Positions 1-9,118 are shown, numbered from the stretch's first letter. The stretch: DNA of 64,000 nucleotides from Paraburkholderia solisilvae (GCF_902859875.1 NZ_CADIKF010000028.1:1-64000); one strand, 5' to 3'. Notes: generated from the sequence alone by a model not told the origin. Numbers and translations: made by a program.

Positions 1-1
1 C

Positions 2-2485
2 GGCGCGCTCGCCGCGCCACCCGTGCCGGCCAGCCCGGCCGTAACGGCCAGCGCCGCAGCCGCGGCGGCTGCCGCTAGCGCACCGCTCGCGCTCAAGTCG
101 AACGGGCTCGCCGCGCAACTCGCGCGGCAAGGCGCGCATTGGATTGAACAGGCGGCGGCGTCGACCCGGCATTCGATCGTCGTGCTGCTCGACACCGCGT
201 CCGTGCGCGACTGGTGGCGCGGCGAAATACAGAACCCGCAGGAACGCGCGCGGCTCGCGTCGATTCTGCTCGCCATCTTCGGCACGCTGCTGCCGGCGAT
301 CGTGATCGAATGGATCGCGCGCCGGCTGCTGCGGCGCTCGCGTGTGGCGATCGCCGAGCGCCGCGAGCAACGCGAAGCCGAACTCGCGCGCGCGCAGGAT
401 GACGAAGCGGACACCCAGGCGCAGGCCGACGCGAACGCCGAAGCGGCGCAAGCCGCGCAGGCGGCCGGCGTGCCGGCGGCGCAAAGCGGCGACGTCGCGC
501 AGGTATCGACCGCCGGCGTGCCCGCCGCGGCCGCGCGGACATCGGATACCGCCGCAGCCCCTGCAGCCGTTGTTGTACCCGCCGCTGGATCGCCCACCGC
601 GGCCGGCGTCGAACAGCACATCAAGCAAGCGCGCAGCCAGCGCCACGCCGCGGCGCATTGGACCTTGCTGCAACGCCTGCCGCTCGCCGCGCTGCAACTG
701 CTGCTGCGTCTGCTGCCGCTCGTCGTGTTCGTCGCGGCGGCCAGCGCGCTGATGTCGGTCCTCGCCGAAGACGGCACACCGCAGGACCGCGCGCTCAGCA
801 CGCTGATCGACACGTACGTGCTCTGCCGCGCGATCGTGATCGCATGCGGCTTCTTCCTGCAGCCGGATGCGCCGGCATTGCGCCTGTTGCGCATGCGGGA
901 CCGCTGGGCAATCGTCATCCAGCGCTGGGTGGTCTGGATCGTCAGCGCGATCGGCGGCGGCGCGGCATTTATCGAAATCGCGCTTGCGCTCGGCCTGTCC
1001 GAATCCGCGCATACCGCGCTCGTCAAACTCGTCGCGCTGGCGGGCCACGTCCTGCTGTCGCTGATGATCCTGCAATGCCGCAAGCCGGTCGCCGAAGTCA
1101 TCCGGTCGCGCGCACGCGATAGCAGCAACCCGGTGAGGCTGGTCGGCGAAGGCTTCGTCGACCTGTGGACCGGCGTCGCGATCTTCGTCGTGATGGCGCT
1201 GTGGTTTGTCTGGGCGCTCGACGTGCAGAACGGCTACCGCACGCTGCTGCATCTCGGCGGCATTTCGGTCGCGGTGCTGATCGGCGCGCGGGTCGTGTCG
1301 ATCATCGTGTTCGGCGCGCTCAGCCGCCTGTTTCACGCCGAAGAGGACGAAGGCCGTTCGCTCGTGCACCAGCGTGCGTATCGCTACTATCCGCTCGTGC
1401 GCAGCGTCGTCTATCTGGTGATCACATTGGCGACGGTGATGATCCTGCTGCAGGTCTGGCATGTGGACGTGTGGCAGTTCTTCGCGGTCGGCACGATCGG
1501 CCACCGCCTCGCGTCCGCGCTCGTGACGATCTTCGTCGCCGCCGTGATCGCGCTGCTCGTGTGGGAGGCGGCCAATGTGTCAGTCGAGCGGCGTCTCGCA
1601 CGCTGGACAGAAAGCGGCGACCTGTTGCGGGCCGCGCGCCTGCGCACGCTGCTGCCGATGCTGCGCAGCGTGCTGTTCGCGGTGATCGCGCTGGTGGTGG
1701 TGTTGACGGGCCTCTCCGAACTCGGCGTGAACACCGCGCCGCTGCTCGCGAGCGCGAGCATCTTCGGGGTCGCGCTCGGCTTCGGCTCGCAAAAGCTCGT
1801 GCAGGACTTCATCACCGGCATGTTCCTGCTGATGGAAAACGCGATGCAGGTCGGCGACTGGGTGACGCTCGCGGGCGTGTCGGGCACCGTCGAGTATCTG
1901 TCGATTCGCACGGTGCGGCTGCGCGGCGGCGACGGGTCGCTGTACACGGTGCCGTTCAGTTCGGTGTCGACCGTCAACAATACGAACCGCGGGCTCGGCA
2001 ACGCGGCGGTCAAGGTCAGCATCGTGTACGGCGCGGACCTCGATCTGGCGATCGATACGTTGAAGGAGATCGGCGCATCGCTGCGTGAGGACGCCCAGTT
2101 CAAGGACGGCATTCTGTCGGACTTCGCATACTGGGGCGTCGATGCGGTGGACGGCGCGTCGCTCACGCTCTCGGGCCAGGTGCAGTGCCGCGACTCCGCG
2201 CGCTGGGGCGTACAGCGCGAATTCAACCGGCGCATTTTCGAGCGCTTCAACGAACGCGGCATTGCGATTGCGAATCCGCAGCGCTCGGTGCTTGCGCCGG
2301 AAAATGGGCAGTTGCCGGTTGCGCAGCTTAATGCCCGCGGTGAACCGCAGGACGATGGCGCGGATGATGAGCGTGACGCCGATGCGCACCACGGCGTACG
2401 GGGCGCGAGTGGCACACGTGGTGCACGCGATGCGAACGAACAGGACTCGAGCGGCAATCGGGGAAGCGGCGCCAAACCGAACTAG
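2..2485 (+). CDS. MscS-family mechanosensitive ion channel (5' end outside window)
   Basis: Inner-membrane channel expected to open under membrane tension and release solutes after osmotic downshift. The frame is already open at the left edge, and the first in-frame start (GTG at 23) sits in an Ala/Pro-rich stretch, so the true N-terminus is probably missing. Counting from that GTG, an Ala-rich charged linker (about 110-210) is followed by many hydrophobic segments (about 215-570). The MscS pore and beta domain comes next (about 570-670), with GFGSQKLVQDF in the pore-helix region and GDWV just after it. The last 50 residues are hydrophilic and Asp/Arg/Gly-rich, probably disordered. The large multi-helix N-terminal part is like the MscK/DUF3772 subgroup rather than minimal MscS. 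Confidence 0.88.
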   Translation, partial: GALAAPPVPASPAVTASAAAAAAAASAPLALKSNGLAAQLARQGAHWIEQAAASTRHSIVVLLDTASVRDWWRGEIQNPQERARLASILLAIFGTLLPAIVIEWIARRLLRRSRVAIAERREQREAELARAQDDEADTQAQADANAEAAQAAQAAGVPAAQSGDVAQVSTAGVPAAAARTSDTAAAPAAVVVPAAGSPTAAGVEQHIKQARSQRHAAAHWTLLQRLPLAALQLLLRLLPLVVFVAAASALMSVLAEDGTPQDRALSTLIDTYVLCRAIVIACGFFLQPDAPALRLLRMRDRWAIVIQRWVVWIVSAIGGGAAFIEIALALGLSESAHTALVKLVALAGHVLLSLMILQCRKPVAEVIRSRARDSSNPVRLVGEGFVDLWTGVAIFVVMALWFVWALDVQNGYRTLLHLGGISVAVLIGARVVSIIVFGALSRLFHAEEDEGRSLVHQRAYRYYPLVRSVVYLVITLATVMILLQVWHVDVWQFFAVGTIGHRLASALVTIFVAAVIALLVWEAANVSVERRLARWTESGDLLRAARLRTLLPMLRSVLFAVIALVVVLTGLSELGVNTAPLLASASIFGVALGFGSQKLVQDFITGMFLLMENAMQVGDWVTLAGVSGTVEYLSIRTVRLRGGDGSLYTVPFSSVSTVNNTNRGLGNAAVKVSIVYGADLDLAIDTLKEIGASLREDAQFKDGILSDFAYWGVDAVDGASLTLSGQVQCRDSARWGVQREFNRRIFERFNERGIAIANPQRSVLAPENGQLPVAQLNARGEPQDDGADDERDADAHHGVRGASGTRGARDANEQDSSGNRGSGAKPN

Positions 2486-2649
2486 GCGGATTGAGCGGGT
2501 CGTTTGATGTTTCCGGGTGCCCGGGCGGCGGCGCGCCGTCGTTGTTGGTCTCCACCTGGAAGACGCGGTTGCCCGGGCGGGGCGGTGGCCGGTTGCAATG
2601 TGGTTGTCGTTGTCGAACAGCGTTTCGACATCGGCGTTGGGCGTCGGCC

Positions 2650-4209
2650 TCAGTCCGCTTCGCGCGGCAACGTCAGCACCGCATCGAGGCCGCCCTGCGC
2701 GCGATTGGCGAGCGTCAATGTGCCGCCATGCGCGGCTGCAACGCTACGCGCGATGGTCAGGCCGAGTCCGGTGCCGGCGGCGCCTCCCCGTGACGCGATC
2801 CGGAAGTACGGCTCGAAGACGCGCTCACGCAGCGCCGCATCGGCAATCCCCGGCCCGCGATCGCTGATCTCGATGCGCACGCTGCGCCCCGCGTCGACGA
2901 CCTGCACCTCCGCACGCTCGCCGTAGCGGACCGCGTTATCCAGCAGATTCTGCAGGCAGCGCCTCAAATTGCGCGGATAGCCGGGCACCGACCGCCCCGC
3001 ACAGCCTGCGACGCTCACCGGCTCGCCCGCTTCGCGCATATCTTGCGCAAGACTGTCGAGCATCGAGTCGAGGTCGATCTCATGGCGCGTCTCCGTGATC
3101 TCGATGCCCTGCACCGCATCGAGCGTCGAGCTCACCATCGCTTCCATGTCGTCGAGATCGCCCCGTAGACGCTTGCGCCACGCCGCGTCCGGCAGCATTT
3201 CCGCGCGCAGCCGCAAGCGCGTGAGCGGCGAGCGCAAGTCGTGCGATACCGCAGCCAGAAAACGCGTGCGCTGCGCGATGCTGTCGGCAAGCTGTCGCTG
3301 CATCGCGTTGAATGACTGCGCGGCGCTTCTCACTTCGGACGGGCCGGTGACCGGCAGCGGCGGCCGGTGGATATCGCGGCCCAGCGCATCGGCGGCTTTC
3401 GCCAGCTGCCGCAGCGGCTGAACCGCGAAGCGCACCGCAATGAACGCCAGCAGACACACCGCCGTGAAGCGGATCAGATAGATCCGCACCAGGTAGTCGA
3501 GCGCGAGCGTGCGCGGCTCGGTCAGCGCATCGGCCTGGCCTTCGTTCGCGCGTGCGTCGAGCCGGCCGCTCCAGCCCGCGCCATGCAGTTGCAGTTGCGC
3601 GTGGAAATCGGCGGTCGGCATCGGTGAATCGAACAGGCTCAGGATGCCGCCTCGTCCACCCGCGTCGTCATGAACGTGGGCTTCGAGCACACGCAGATCG
3701 AGCGGCGTGCCGATGCGCCGCTGCAGCACGCCGCGAATCAGCTCGCTGACCACATGCTGCACGATGGGCGCGCGCCGGACCGAGGACGCGGACGTAGACG
3801 CAGCCGTCGATGCAGCCGGTTCGGCCGACGCCGCGGAAAGCGCACCGGATGCCGCCGGCGGCGATGCATCCCACTGCAGCCGATAGTTCGCATCGCTGAG
3901 CTGTTGCGCGAGCGCGCGACGCGCCGCATCGTCCGGCGCAAGCGCGATCAGGCGCGCCGAATCCGCGAGACGGCTCGCGAACAGCCGCGCCGGCATCTCG
4001 AGCGTGCGGTTTTGATGGGTGTCGAACCAGATCGTGCTGGTCAGCAGTTGCCCCGCGAACATGCCGATCGCGAGAATCATCACGAGCCGCCCGAATAGTG
4101 TGTCCGGCCATAAGCGACGCCCTATGCCGGACCACAAGCGAGGCCATAAGCGAGGTCTCAAGCGGGAACCTAAGCGGGAACCTAAGCGGGGCAGCAGGCG
4201 CTGTTTCAT
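2650..4209 (-). CDS. sensor histidine kinase of an OmpR-type two-component system
   Basis: Membrane sensor kinase that should autophosphorylate on His and pass phosphate to the regulator encoded just upstream (4289-5005). Visible order: a basic N-terminal tail made of RLxP/RLxS tetrapeptides (about 5-28), TM1 (about 40-60), a periplasmic domain of about 180 residues with an Ala/Ser-rich insert (115-143), TM2 (about 240-262), HAMP, the H-box VSHDLRSP with H323, the N-box NLLDN near 421, G1 DRGPGI near 450 and G2 GTGLGL near 479. Length of 519 is normal for an EnvZ-like kinase. The regulator stop and this start are 79 bp apart, so the two are probably cotranscribed. The repeated N-terminal tail makes the exact start uncertain. 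The sensed signal cannot be told from sequence. Confidence 0.93.
   Translation of the reverse strand: MKQRLLPRLGSRLGSRLRPRLWPRLWSGIGRRLWPDTLFGRLVMILAIGMFAGQLLTSTIWFDTHQNRTLEMPARLFASRLADSARLIALAPDDAARRALAQQLSDANYRLQWDASPPAASGALSAASAEPAASTAASTSASSVRRAPIVQHVVSELIRGVLQRRIGTPLDLRVLEAHVHDDAGGRGGILSLFDSPMPTADFHAQLQLHGAGWSGRLDARANEGQADALTEPRTLALDYLVRIYLIRFTAVCLLAFIAVRFAVQPLRQLAKAADALGRDIHRPPLPVTGPSEVRSAAQSFNAMQRQLADSIAQRTRFLAAVSHDLRSPLTRLRLRAEMLPDAAWRKRLRGDLDDMEAMVSSTLDAVQGIEITETRHEIDLDSMLDSLAQDMREAGEPVSVAGCAGRSVPGYPRNLRRCLQNLLDNAVRYGERAEVQVVDAGRSVRIEISDRGPGIADAALRERVFEPYFRIASRGGAAGTGLGLTIARSVAAAHGGTLTLANRAQGGLDAVLTLPREAD
4135..4191 (+). repeat. 12-bp tandem repeat inside the kinase N-terminus
   Basis: Five imperfect copies of a 12-bp unit (consensus taagcgggaacc) lie head to tail at 4135-4191. 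Twelve is a multiple of three, so on the minus strand they encode four-residue repeats RLGS/RLRP/RLWP at the start of the kinase. Copy-number change would keep the reading frame. Confidence 0.8.
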
Positions 4210-4288
4210 CGGCGCCCGGCTCGATCGGTACGCAAGCGTTTCACTGCGCGATTCACAACGCGGTTCACTCGCGGTTCACAAAGCGATC

Positions 4289-5005
4289 TCATGCCTCGTG
4301 AACCACATCGGCCACCAGCATGTAACCCTCGTTGCGCACCGTGCGGATCAGCCCCGCGCGCCGTGCCGCGTCTTTCAGATGATGGCGCAGCCGGCTGACG
4401 CAAACATCGATCGAACGATCGAGCGGCGCGTGCTCCTTGCCAAACACGCGATCGAGCAGAAACTCGCGCGACAGCGGCCGGTTCGGATGATCGAGCAGCG
4501 TGCGCAGCGTCCGGTAGTCCGAACCGCCCAGCGACACCACCAGGCCGTCCGGCGACAGCATCTGCTTCATCCGCGTATCGAGCCGCCAGCCGGCAAAGCC
4601 GACAAACGCGCTGGCGTCGGCCACGCGGCGCGCCGGCGCGAGGCCGCGCGCGCGACGCAGCACCACCTTGATCTTCGCGACCAGTTCGCGCGGATCGAAC
4701 GGCTTCGGCAGATAGTCGTCGGCGCCCATTTCAAGGCCGAGAATCCGGTCGAGCAACGCCCCGCGCGCGCTGAGGATGATGATCGGCACGTCATGGTCGA
4801 CGCGCAACTCGCGCGTCAGGTCGAGGCCGTCCTCACCGTCGAGCATCAGGTCGAGCACAACCAGATCGACACGCGCGCCGCGCATCAACTGTTTCATCTG
4901 CGCGCCGCCGCTCGCGGCGCTCGCCTGGTAGCCCATGCCGTGCAAGTAGTCGCGCAGCAATTGCCGGATGTTCGGATCGTCGTCGACGACGAGTATGTGG
5001 TCCAT
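4289..5005 (-). CDS. OmpR/PhoB-family response regulator
   Basis: DNA-binding response regulator paired with the kinase at 2650-4209. The receiver domain (1-115) has the acidic pocket VVDDD, the phospho-acceptor Asp in VVLDLML, Ser in ILSARG and Lys in LPKPF, so it looks fully functional. The C-terminal winged-helix domain (about 140-235) ends in the usual RLRHHLKD...IRTVRNEGY pattern. I chose the ATG at 5005 because the protein then begins directly at MDHILVVDD; the longer reading adds 22 Arg-rich residues without family resemblance. A porin gene diverges from it at 5499, which makes porin or envelope control a reasonable inference (not proven). Confidence 0.93.
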   Translation of the reverse strand: MDHILVVDDDPNIRQLLRDYLHGMGYQASAASGGAQMKQLMRGARVDLVVLDLMLDGEDGLDLTRELRVDHDVPIIILSARGALLDRILGLEMGADDYLPKPFDPRELVAKIKVVLRRARGLAPARRVADASAFVGFAGWRLDTRMKQMLSPDGLVVSLGGSDYRTLRTLLDHPNRPLSREFLLDRVFGKEHAPLDRSIDVCVSRLRHHLKDAARRAGLIRTVRNEGYMLVADVVHEA

Positions 5006-5498
5006 CTGAAGCCTGGTTCTTCGTTTCGTTCGTGCGCGGCGCGTTCCGGCGTGAATTGCGTGCCAACACATTCCATTACAAAAGCGCGCCGTCTCAACAC
5101 ATTGCCATTACATTCGGCCGCTAAAGTTGGCGCCTCAAATAGCAATCGTTCTCATTCGAGAACTATAGCATGTCGGTTTTCCGGACATCACTTGCCGCAC
5201 GGGAAACCACGCGGCCGCGCGGTGCAATGCTTGCAGAACGCTTTCGACGTGCTGTTGGCCTGGGTGAGACGCCGGTTGCGCACGACGCGCGCAGTTCGTG
5301 CGGTTTTCACGCGGTTCAAGCGGAAGGTGACAGCAGTCCGGGCCGACATGCCCATTTCGATTTTCACCGGGGATAGCCAGCCGACCGACGCAACGGCCCA
5401 GCCAGCCCGACTTCCGCGCCTGCCGCATGCAGCGCGCGCGTCCGGCGCAGCCGGCCGCGCGGCCGCGTGCACAGGCGGCGGCTATCAACGGGACGACG
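5006..5498. other. intergenic region between regulator and porin
   Basis: Divergent control region for the two-component genes (minus) and the porin (plus). It holds a possible Fur-like site at 5138-5156 and an AT-richer patch around 5100-5180. The 5180-5480 part is GC-rich without a credible gene. I see no clear ribosome site before the porin ATG. Confidence 0.5.
5138..5156. promoter_or_regulatory. possible Fur-like box
   Basis: The 19 bases aatagcaatcgttctcatt resemble a Fur box, mainly the ttctcatt right half. Agreement with the 19-bp consensus gataatgataatcattatc is only about half of the positions. Location between a two-component system and a porin is suitable for a regulatory site, but this is a weak call. 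Confidence 0.2.
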
Positions 5499-6632
5499 AT
5501 GAAGCGCACTCTTATCGCCGCCGCGTGCGCGGCGGGCTACGCCTGCACCGCGCACGCGCAAGCGGCGGTCACGCTGTACGGGCTGATCGACGCGGGCATT
5601 TTCTACACGAATAACGTCAAGGGCCACAGCGCGTGGCAGGAAGCCAGCGGCGACGTGACCGGCAGCCACCTGGGGCTGAGCGGAAGCGAAGACCTCGGCG
5701 GCGGCACGAAGGCTATATTCAGACTCGAGAACGGCTTTAGCGTGACGAACGGCACGCTGCGCCAGGGCGGACGCCTGTTCGGCTACCAGGCGTATACCGG
5801 CCTGTCGGACACGCGCCTCGGCAGCGTAACGCTTGGCCGCCAGTACGACTCGGTGGTCGATTACGTCGCGCCGCTCAGCTTCACCGGCATGCATCCGGGC
5901 GGCAACAATCTCGCCGCGCACCCGTACGACAACGACAACCTGAACAACTCGTTCCGCGTGAACAATTCGATCAAGTACGCGAGCGTGAACTACGCGGGCC
6001 TGCAGTTCGGCGCGCTATACGGCTTCTCGAACGACACCGGCTTCGACAATAACCGGCTCTACAGCTTCGGCGCATCGTACGATGCGGGTCCGTTGACGGT
6101 CGCCGCCGGCTATTTCCAGGCGAACGACGGCGGCGGCAACACGAACGGCGCGTTAACGCTGACCGACGCCACTTTTGTCGCGACGTCGCAGCGCACGTAC
6201 GGCGCAGGCGCCGCGTATGCGTTCGGGCCGGCGCGTGTCGGTGTGGTGTGGACGCGTACGCAACTGGGCGGGCTCGATACGATCAACGGCCCGAATAGCC
6301 TTGGGCTCGTGCAGAACGGTCAGGGCGCGAGCTTCAGCAACTATGAGGTGAACGCGAGCTATCTCGTGACGCCGACGCTGAGCCTGAGCGGCGAGTACAC
6401 CTTCACGGACGGCGCGCTATCGACGGCGAGCGGCGCGCATCGTCCGAAATGGCACGAGGTGTCGCTGCAGGCCGACTATCTGTTTTCGAAGCGCACCGAC
6501 GTGTATTTGCAGGGCAGCTATCAGCACATCGACAGCGATGGTTCCGGGCTCACCGCCGATATCGCGGCGCAGAGCCCTTCGTCGAACGATCAGCAGCTGG
6601 TCGTGGCTGTGGGATTGCGGCACCGGTTCTGA
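5499..6632 (+). CDS. Gram-negative trimeric porin
   Basis: Outer-membrane general diffusion porin of the betaproteobacterial OpcP/Omp38 type. A signal peptide (MKRTLIAAACAAGYACTAHAQ) is followed by the family-typical mature start AAVTLYGLIDAGI. The body has repeated amphipathic beta strands, the conserved SHLGLSGSEDLGGGTKAIF region, a YDSVVDYVAPLS stretch in the constriction-loop area, and it ends in Phe (GLRHRF), as needed for BAM-dependent assembly. Mature length of about 355 fits the family. I chose the ATG at 5499 because it gives this signal peptide. It diverges from the response regulator gene at 4289-5005, which may control it. Confidence 0.95.
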   Translation: MKRTLIAAACAAGYACTAHAQAAVTLYGLIDAGIFYTNNVKGHSAWQEASGDVTGSHLGLSGSEDLGGGTKAIFRLENGFSVTNGTLRQGGRLFGYQAYTGLSDTRLGSVTLGRQYDSVVDYVAPLSFTGMHPGGNNLAAHPYDNDNLNNSFRVNNSIKYASVNYAGLQFGALYGFSNDTGFDNNRLYSFGASYDAGPLTVAAGYFQANDGGGNTNGALTLTDATFVATSQRTYGAGAAYAFGPARVGVVWTRTQLGGLDTINGPNSLGLVQNGQGASFSNYEVNASYLVTPTLSLSGEYTFTDGALSTASGAHRPKWHEVSLQADYLFSKRTDVYLQGSYQHIDSDGSGLTADIAAQSPSSNDQQLVVAVGLRHRF

Positions 6633-6705
6633 GCGCGGCGCGCCGGCGGCGCGCGGTACGCATCCGGCGCCGGTAGCGCGCCCGGGTATTGTGCGCGGGT
6701 AGTGC

Positions 6706-6757
6706 GCCTCGGTAGTTCGCCTCGGTAGTTCGCCTCGGTAGTTCGCCTCGGTAGTTC
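6706..6757. repeat. 13-bp tandem repeat downstream of the porin
   Basis: Four perfect head-to-tail copies of gcctcggtagttc occupy 6706-6757, flanked on both sides by decayed copies (about 6670-6705 and 6758-6800). The array lies in non-coding DNA after the porin stop. There are no spacers, so it is a minisatellite rather than a CRISPR array. Confidence 0.95.
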
Positions 6758-6925
6758 GCCTCGGTTTGCGCCTCGGCAGCGCACCAAGGTAATGCGCCCG
6801 GATAGTGTGCACCGCCCGGCTGCCGTGCCGTGCGCAGACCTCATTCTTTGCTCATTGTCGGCCGCTACGATGGGTGTCATGGCAGAGCTTCTTCTGCCCC
6901 ACACTGTCACCCACCGGAGACGATC

Positions 6926-7078
6926 ATGTTCGCATACCTTATCGAAAAGATTGGCAGCTGGTTCGATCGCAATGAGCAGCAGCAACTGGACCGCTATCTG
7001 GCCGGATCGGCCGACCTCGCGGAAGTCGAGCGCCGCCTGCGGCACTACGATTCGCGCGACGTCGCAAGCAACCTTTGA
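6926..7078 (+). CDS. DUF3563 small protein
   Basis: Fifty-residue protein starting MFAYLIEKIGSWF, with a ggaga ribosome site six bases before the ATG. The N-terminal amphipathic helix, QQQLDRYLAGSADLAEVERRLR and the charged end match my memory of DUF3563, a small family common in Burkholderiaceae with no known function. It lies directly upstream of another protein of the same size (7120-7272), with 41 bp between them, so the pair is probably transcribed together. No signal peptide or membrane segment is seen. Confidence 0.8.
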   Translation: MFAYLIEKIGSWFDRNEQQQLDRYLAGSADLAEVERRLRHYDSRDVASNL

Positions 7079-7119
7079 GCGCCGCTCACCCGCGCACAAC
7101 CGATACGCTGGAGGATGAC

Positions 7120-7272
7120 ATGAGCTACCTCTTCATGCTGCTGGACCGGCTTGCTCCCCGCTTCCCGAATGCCGACCTGCCGCTCGATAGCGATTACTCG
7201 TACGAAGCGCGTCATGCCGACTACCAACGCCGCCACCGGCCTGGCATCAATCACGTATGGCATCGGATCTGA
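7120..7272 (+). CDS. small hypothetical protein, partner of the DUF3563 gene
   Basis: Fifty residues beginning MSYLFMLLDRLAPRF, with a good ggagg site five bases before the ATG. Size and the hydrophobic-aromatic N-terminus recall the DUF3563 protein just upstream, but the rest (LDSDYSYEARHADYQRRHRPG) is different and rich in Tyr, Arg and His. It may be a diverged paralogue or a separate small family. Function unknown. It ends opposite the convergent gene at 7384-7794, with a hairpin in between. Confidence 0.65.
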   Translation: MSYLFMLLDRLAPRFPNADLPLDSDYSYEARHADYQRRHRPGINHVWHRI

Positions 7273-7331
7273 TGGATGGCATGGGTCGGCTGAGGGTGCG
7301 TGCGACATGCGCCGCGCGGCAACGGACGGCA

Positions 7332-7354
7332 GCGTCGGACGCGCGATCCGACGC
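7332..7354. terminator. hairpin between convergent genes
   Basis: Perfect 8-bp inverted repeat gcgtcgga...tccgacgc with a 7-base loop, located between convergent genes ending at 7272 (plus) and 7384 (minus). No long T tract follows on either strand, so termination is inferred mostly from position. Confidence 0.4.
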
Positions 7355-7383
7355 GTGAGTCGCACGCTCCCGGCCGCATGCGT

Positions 7384-7794
7384 TCAGCTTTTCAGATCGT
7401 CCGGCACCTTGCCGCCGTTTTCCGCGAGTTTCACCATCACCTGCTTGTGCAGCCACACATTCATCTGCGCGGAGTCGTTCATATCGCCGCTGAAATGCAG
7501 TTCCTGCGCGAGTTGCTTGCGCGCAGCGAGGCTGCTGTCGAGATCGAGCAGTTTCATCAGATCGACAATCGATGCGCGCCAGTTCAGCGTTTCCGGGCGT
7601 TGCTGCGCGAGGTTCGTCAGCACCGCTTCGACATCGACCGGCGCTGCGGCCGCCGGCGCCGGCACGGGCGCGTTGGCCGGCGCGTCAGTGGTTGCCTGAG
7701 CCGGTGCCTGAGCGGACGCAGTGTCCGCGCTGGTCTGCGTAGCGGGATGACCCACCGGGAATATCTTGCTGAGAATCGTGCTGAAAATGCTCAT
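7384..7794 (-). CDS. DUF3597 domain protein
   Basis: Protein of 136 residues. It starts with MSIFSTILSKIFPVGHPA, followed by an Ala/Pro/Thr-rich linker (about 20-50) and a helical domain with VDLMKLLDLDSSLAARKQLAQEL and MNVWLHKQVM, which is the DUF3597 pattern. The family is widespread in proteobacteria. Its fold has been likened to small helical or LysM-associated modules, but I know of no proven function. I chose the ATG at 7794 because the family begins there; a longer reading to 7944 is not family-like. It is monocistronic and convergent with the small genes at 6926-7272. Confidence 0.85.
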   Translation of the reverse strand: MSIFSTILSKIFPVGHPATQTSADTASAQAPAQATTDAPANAPVPAPAAAAPVDVEAVLTNLAQQRPETLNWRASIVDLMKLLDLDSSLAARKQLAQELHFSGDMNDSAQMNVWLHKQVMVKLAENGGKVPDDLKS

Positions 7795-7988
7795 GACTTT
7801 CTCCGCGAAGTGAAGGGGCAGTGAAGCAACTCCCAGCATAGTCGATGGATCAGACCGCACCGGTAACGAAATCATGTCGCAAACGACTGATGATTCCAGC
7901 GCGCGGGCTGCGTCGGCGCCCCCGCGCCGTTTTGCCGTATACAATGCGGCAGCCTTTTAATCCGACCCGCATCCATTCGATCCCGCTC

Positions 7989-9041
7989 ATGCCCAACACG
8001 ACCCGGGCCTTCCTGCTCGGCCCGCTGCTGAAAGGTGTTTCGCGTTCGTTCTACCTGACCTTACGCGTGCTGCCGCCCGGCATGCGCGACCCGATCGGTC
8101 TCGCCTATCTGCTCGCGCGCGCCGCCGATACGATTGCGGACACCTCGATCGTGCCGCCCGCCGAACGGCTCGCGTTGCTGCTGTCGTTGCGCGCCGCAGT
8201 GAGCGGCACGTCTGACGAGCGCGAACAATTGCAACGTGTCGCCGGGCAGGTCGCCGCGCAACAGACGCAATCGGACGAGAAGGTACTGCTCGAATCGCTC
8301 GAGCCCGCGCTCGCCATCCTGCCGCAACTGAGCGACGACGACCGCCGCGCAGTCCGCGAGATCGTCACGACGCTCACGGAAGGAATGGAATTCGATCTGC
8401 GCACGTTTCCCGACGAACAGTCGGGCCGTCTCGTCGCGCTGCGCGTGTGGGATGAGCTGGACCGGTACACCTACATGGTCGCCGGGTGCGTCGGCGAATT
8501 CTGGACGAAGATGACTTACGCGCACCTGCCGGGCACGCTCACCGAAGCCCCGCAGGTCATGGTGGATCGCGGTGTGCGTTTCGGCAAAGCGCTGCAATTG
8601 ACCAACGTGCTGCGCGATTGCAGCAAGGATCTGCGCATCGGCCGCTGCTACCTGCCGTCGACACTGCTCGACCGTTTCGACATCGCACCGCGAGATCTGC
8701 TCGAGCCCGGCGCGTCGTTGCGTGCGCAACCGGTGATGCGGGAACTGGTCGGTAAGGCGCTCGAGCATTATCGCGCGGCGCTCGACTATACGACCGCCAT
8801 TCCGGTGCGCGCGGTCCGCCTGCGGCTCGCGTGCGTGTGGCCGATCGTGATCGGCCTCGAAACGCTGGAACTGCTGGTGGCGAACCCGGCATGGCTCGAA
8901 CCCGGCCGCGCCTCGAAAATCACGCGCGGCGACGTGTACCGCATTCTCGCGCGCTCGATACCGTCGGTGATGTCGAATGCGCTGCTGCGCGGGTGGATGC
9001 AACAGCTGATCGAGCGCGTCGACAGGCAACGGCGTCTCTAA
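7989..9041 (+). CDS. squalene/phytoene synthase family protein
   Basis: Prenyltransferase expected to join two prenyl diphosphates head to head (most likely farnesyl diphosphate, towards squalene and hopanoids). Of 350 residues, the N-terminal SRSFYLTLRVLP motif is followed by the first Asp-rich motif DTIAD (about 46-50), and the second diphosphate motif NVLRDCSKDLRIGRCYLP lies near 207-224. Both are characteristic, and the Arg and Tyr residues are kept. The single-protein form looks closer to squalene synthase than to the split HpnC/HpnD type, but product assignment from sequence alone is unsafe. An in-frame ATG at 7944 is an alternative start. No other hopanoid genes are adjacent. Confidence 0.88.
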   Translation: MPNTTRAFLLGPLLKGVSRSFYLTLRVLPPGMRDPIGLAYLLARAADTIADTSIVPPAERLALLLSLRAAVSGTSDEREQLQRVAGQVAAQQTQSDEKVLLESLEPALAILPQLSDDDRRAVREIVTTLTEGMEFDLRTFPDEQSGRLVALRVWDELDRYTYMVAGCVGEFWTKMTYAHLPGTLTEAPQVMVDRGVRFGKALQLTNVLRDCSKDLRIGRCYLPSTLLDRFDIAPRDLLEPGASLRAQPVMRELVGKALEHYRAALDYTTAIPVRAVRLRLACVWPIVIGLETLELLVANPAWLEPGRASKITRGDVYRILARSIPSVMSNALLRGWMQQLIERVDRQRRL

Positions 9042-9045
9042 TACG

Positions 9046-9087
9046 ACGCCGTCTCTAAACAACGCCGTCTCTAAACAACGCCGTCAC
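9046..9087. repeat. 16-bp tandem repeat at the synthase stop
   Basis: Two perfect copies of acgccgtctctaaaca (9046-9061, 9062-9077) and a partial third (9078-9087) follow directly on the stop codon of the preceding gene. A variant, ggcgtctctaa, forms the gene's own last codons, so the array seems to have grown out of the gene end. Confidence 0.85.
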
Positions 9088-9118
9088 AAGGTACGCTTCC
9101 AGCAGCGCAGATGTAGAT

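Noticed and set aside
6660..6800. Possible CRISPR array
   Set aside because: The repeats are only 13 bp and directly adjacent, without spacers, and no cas genes are present.
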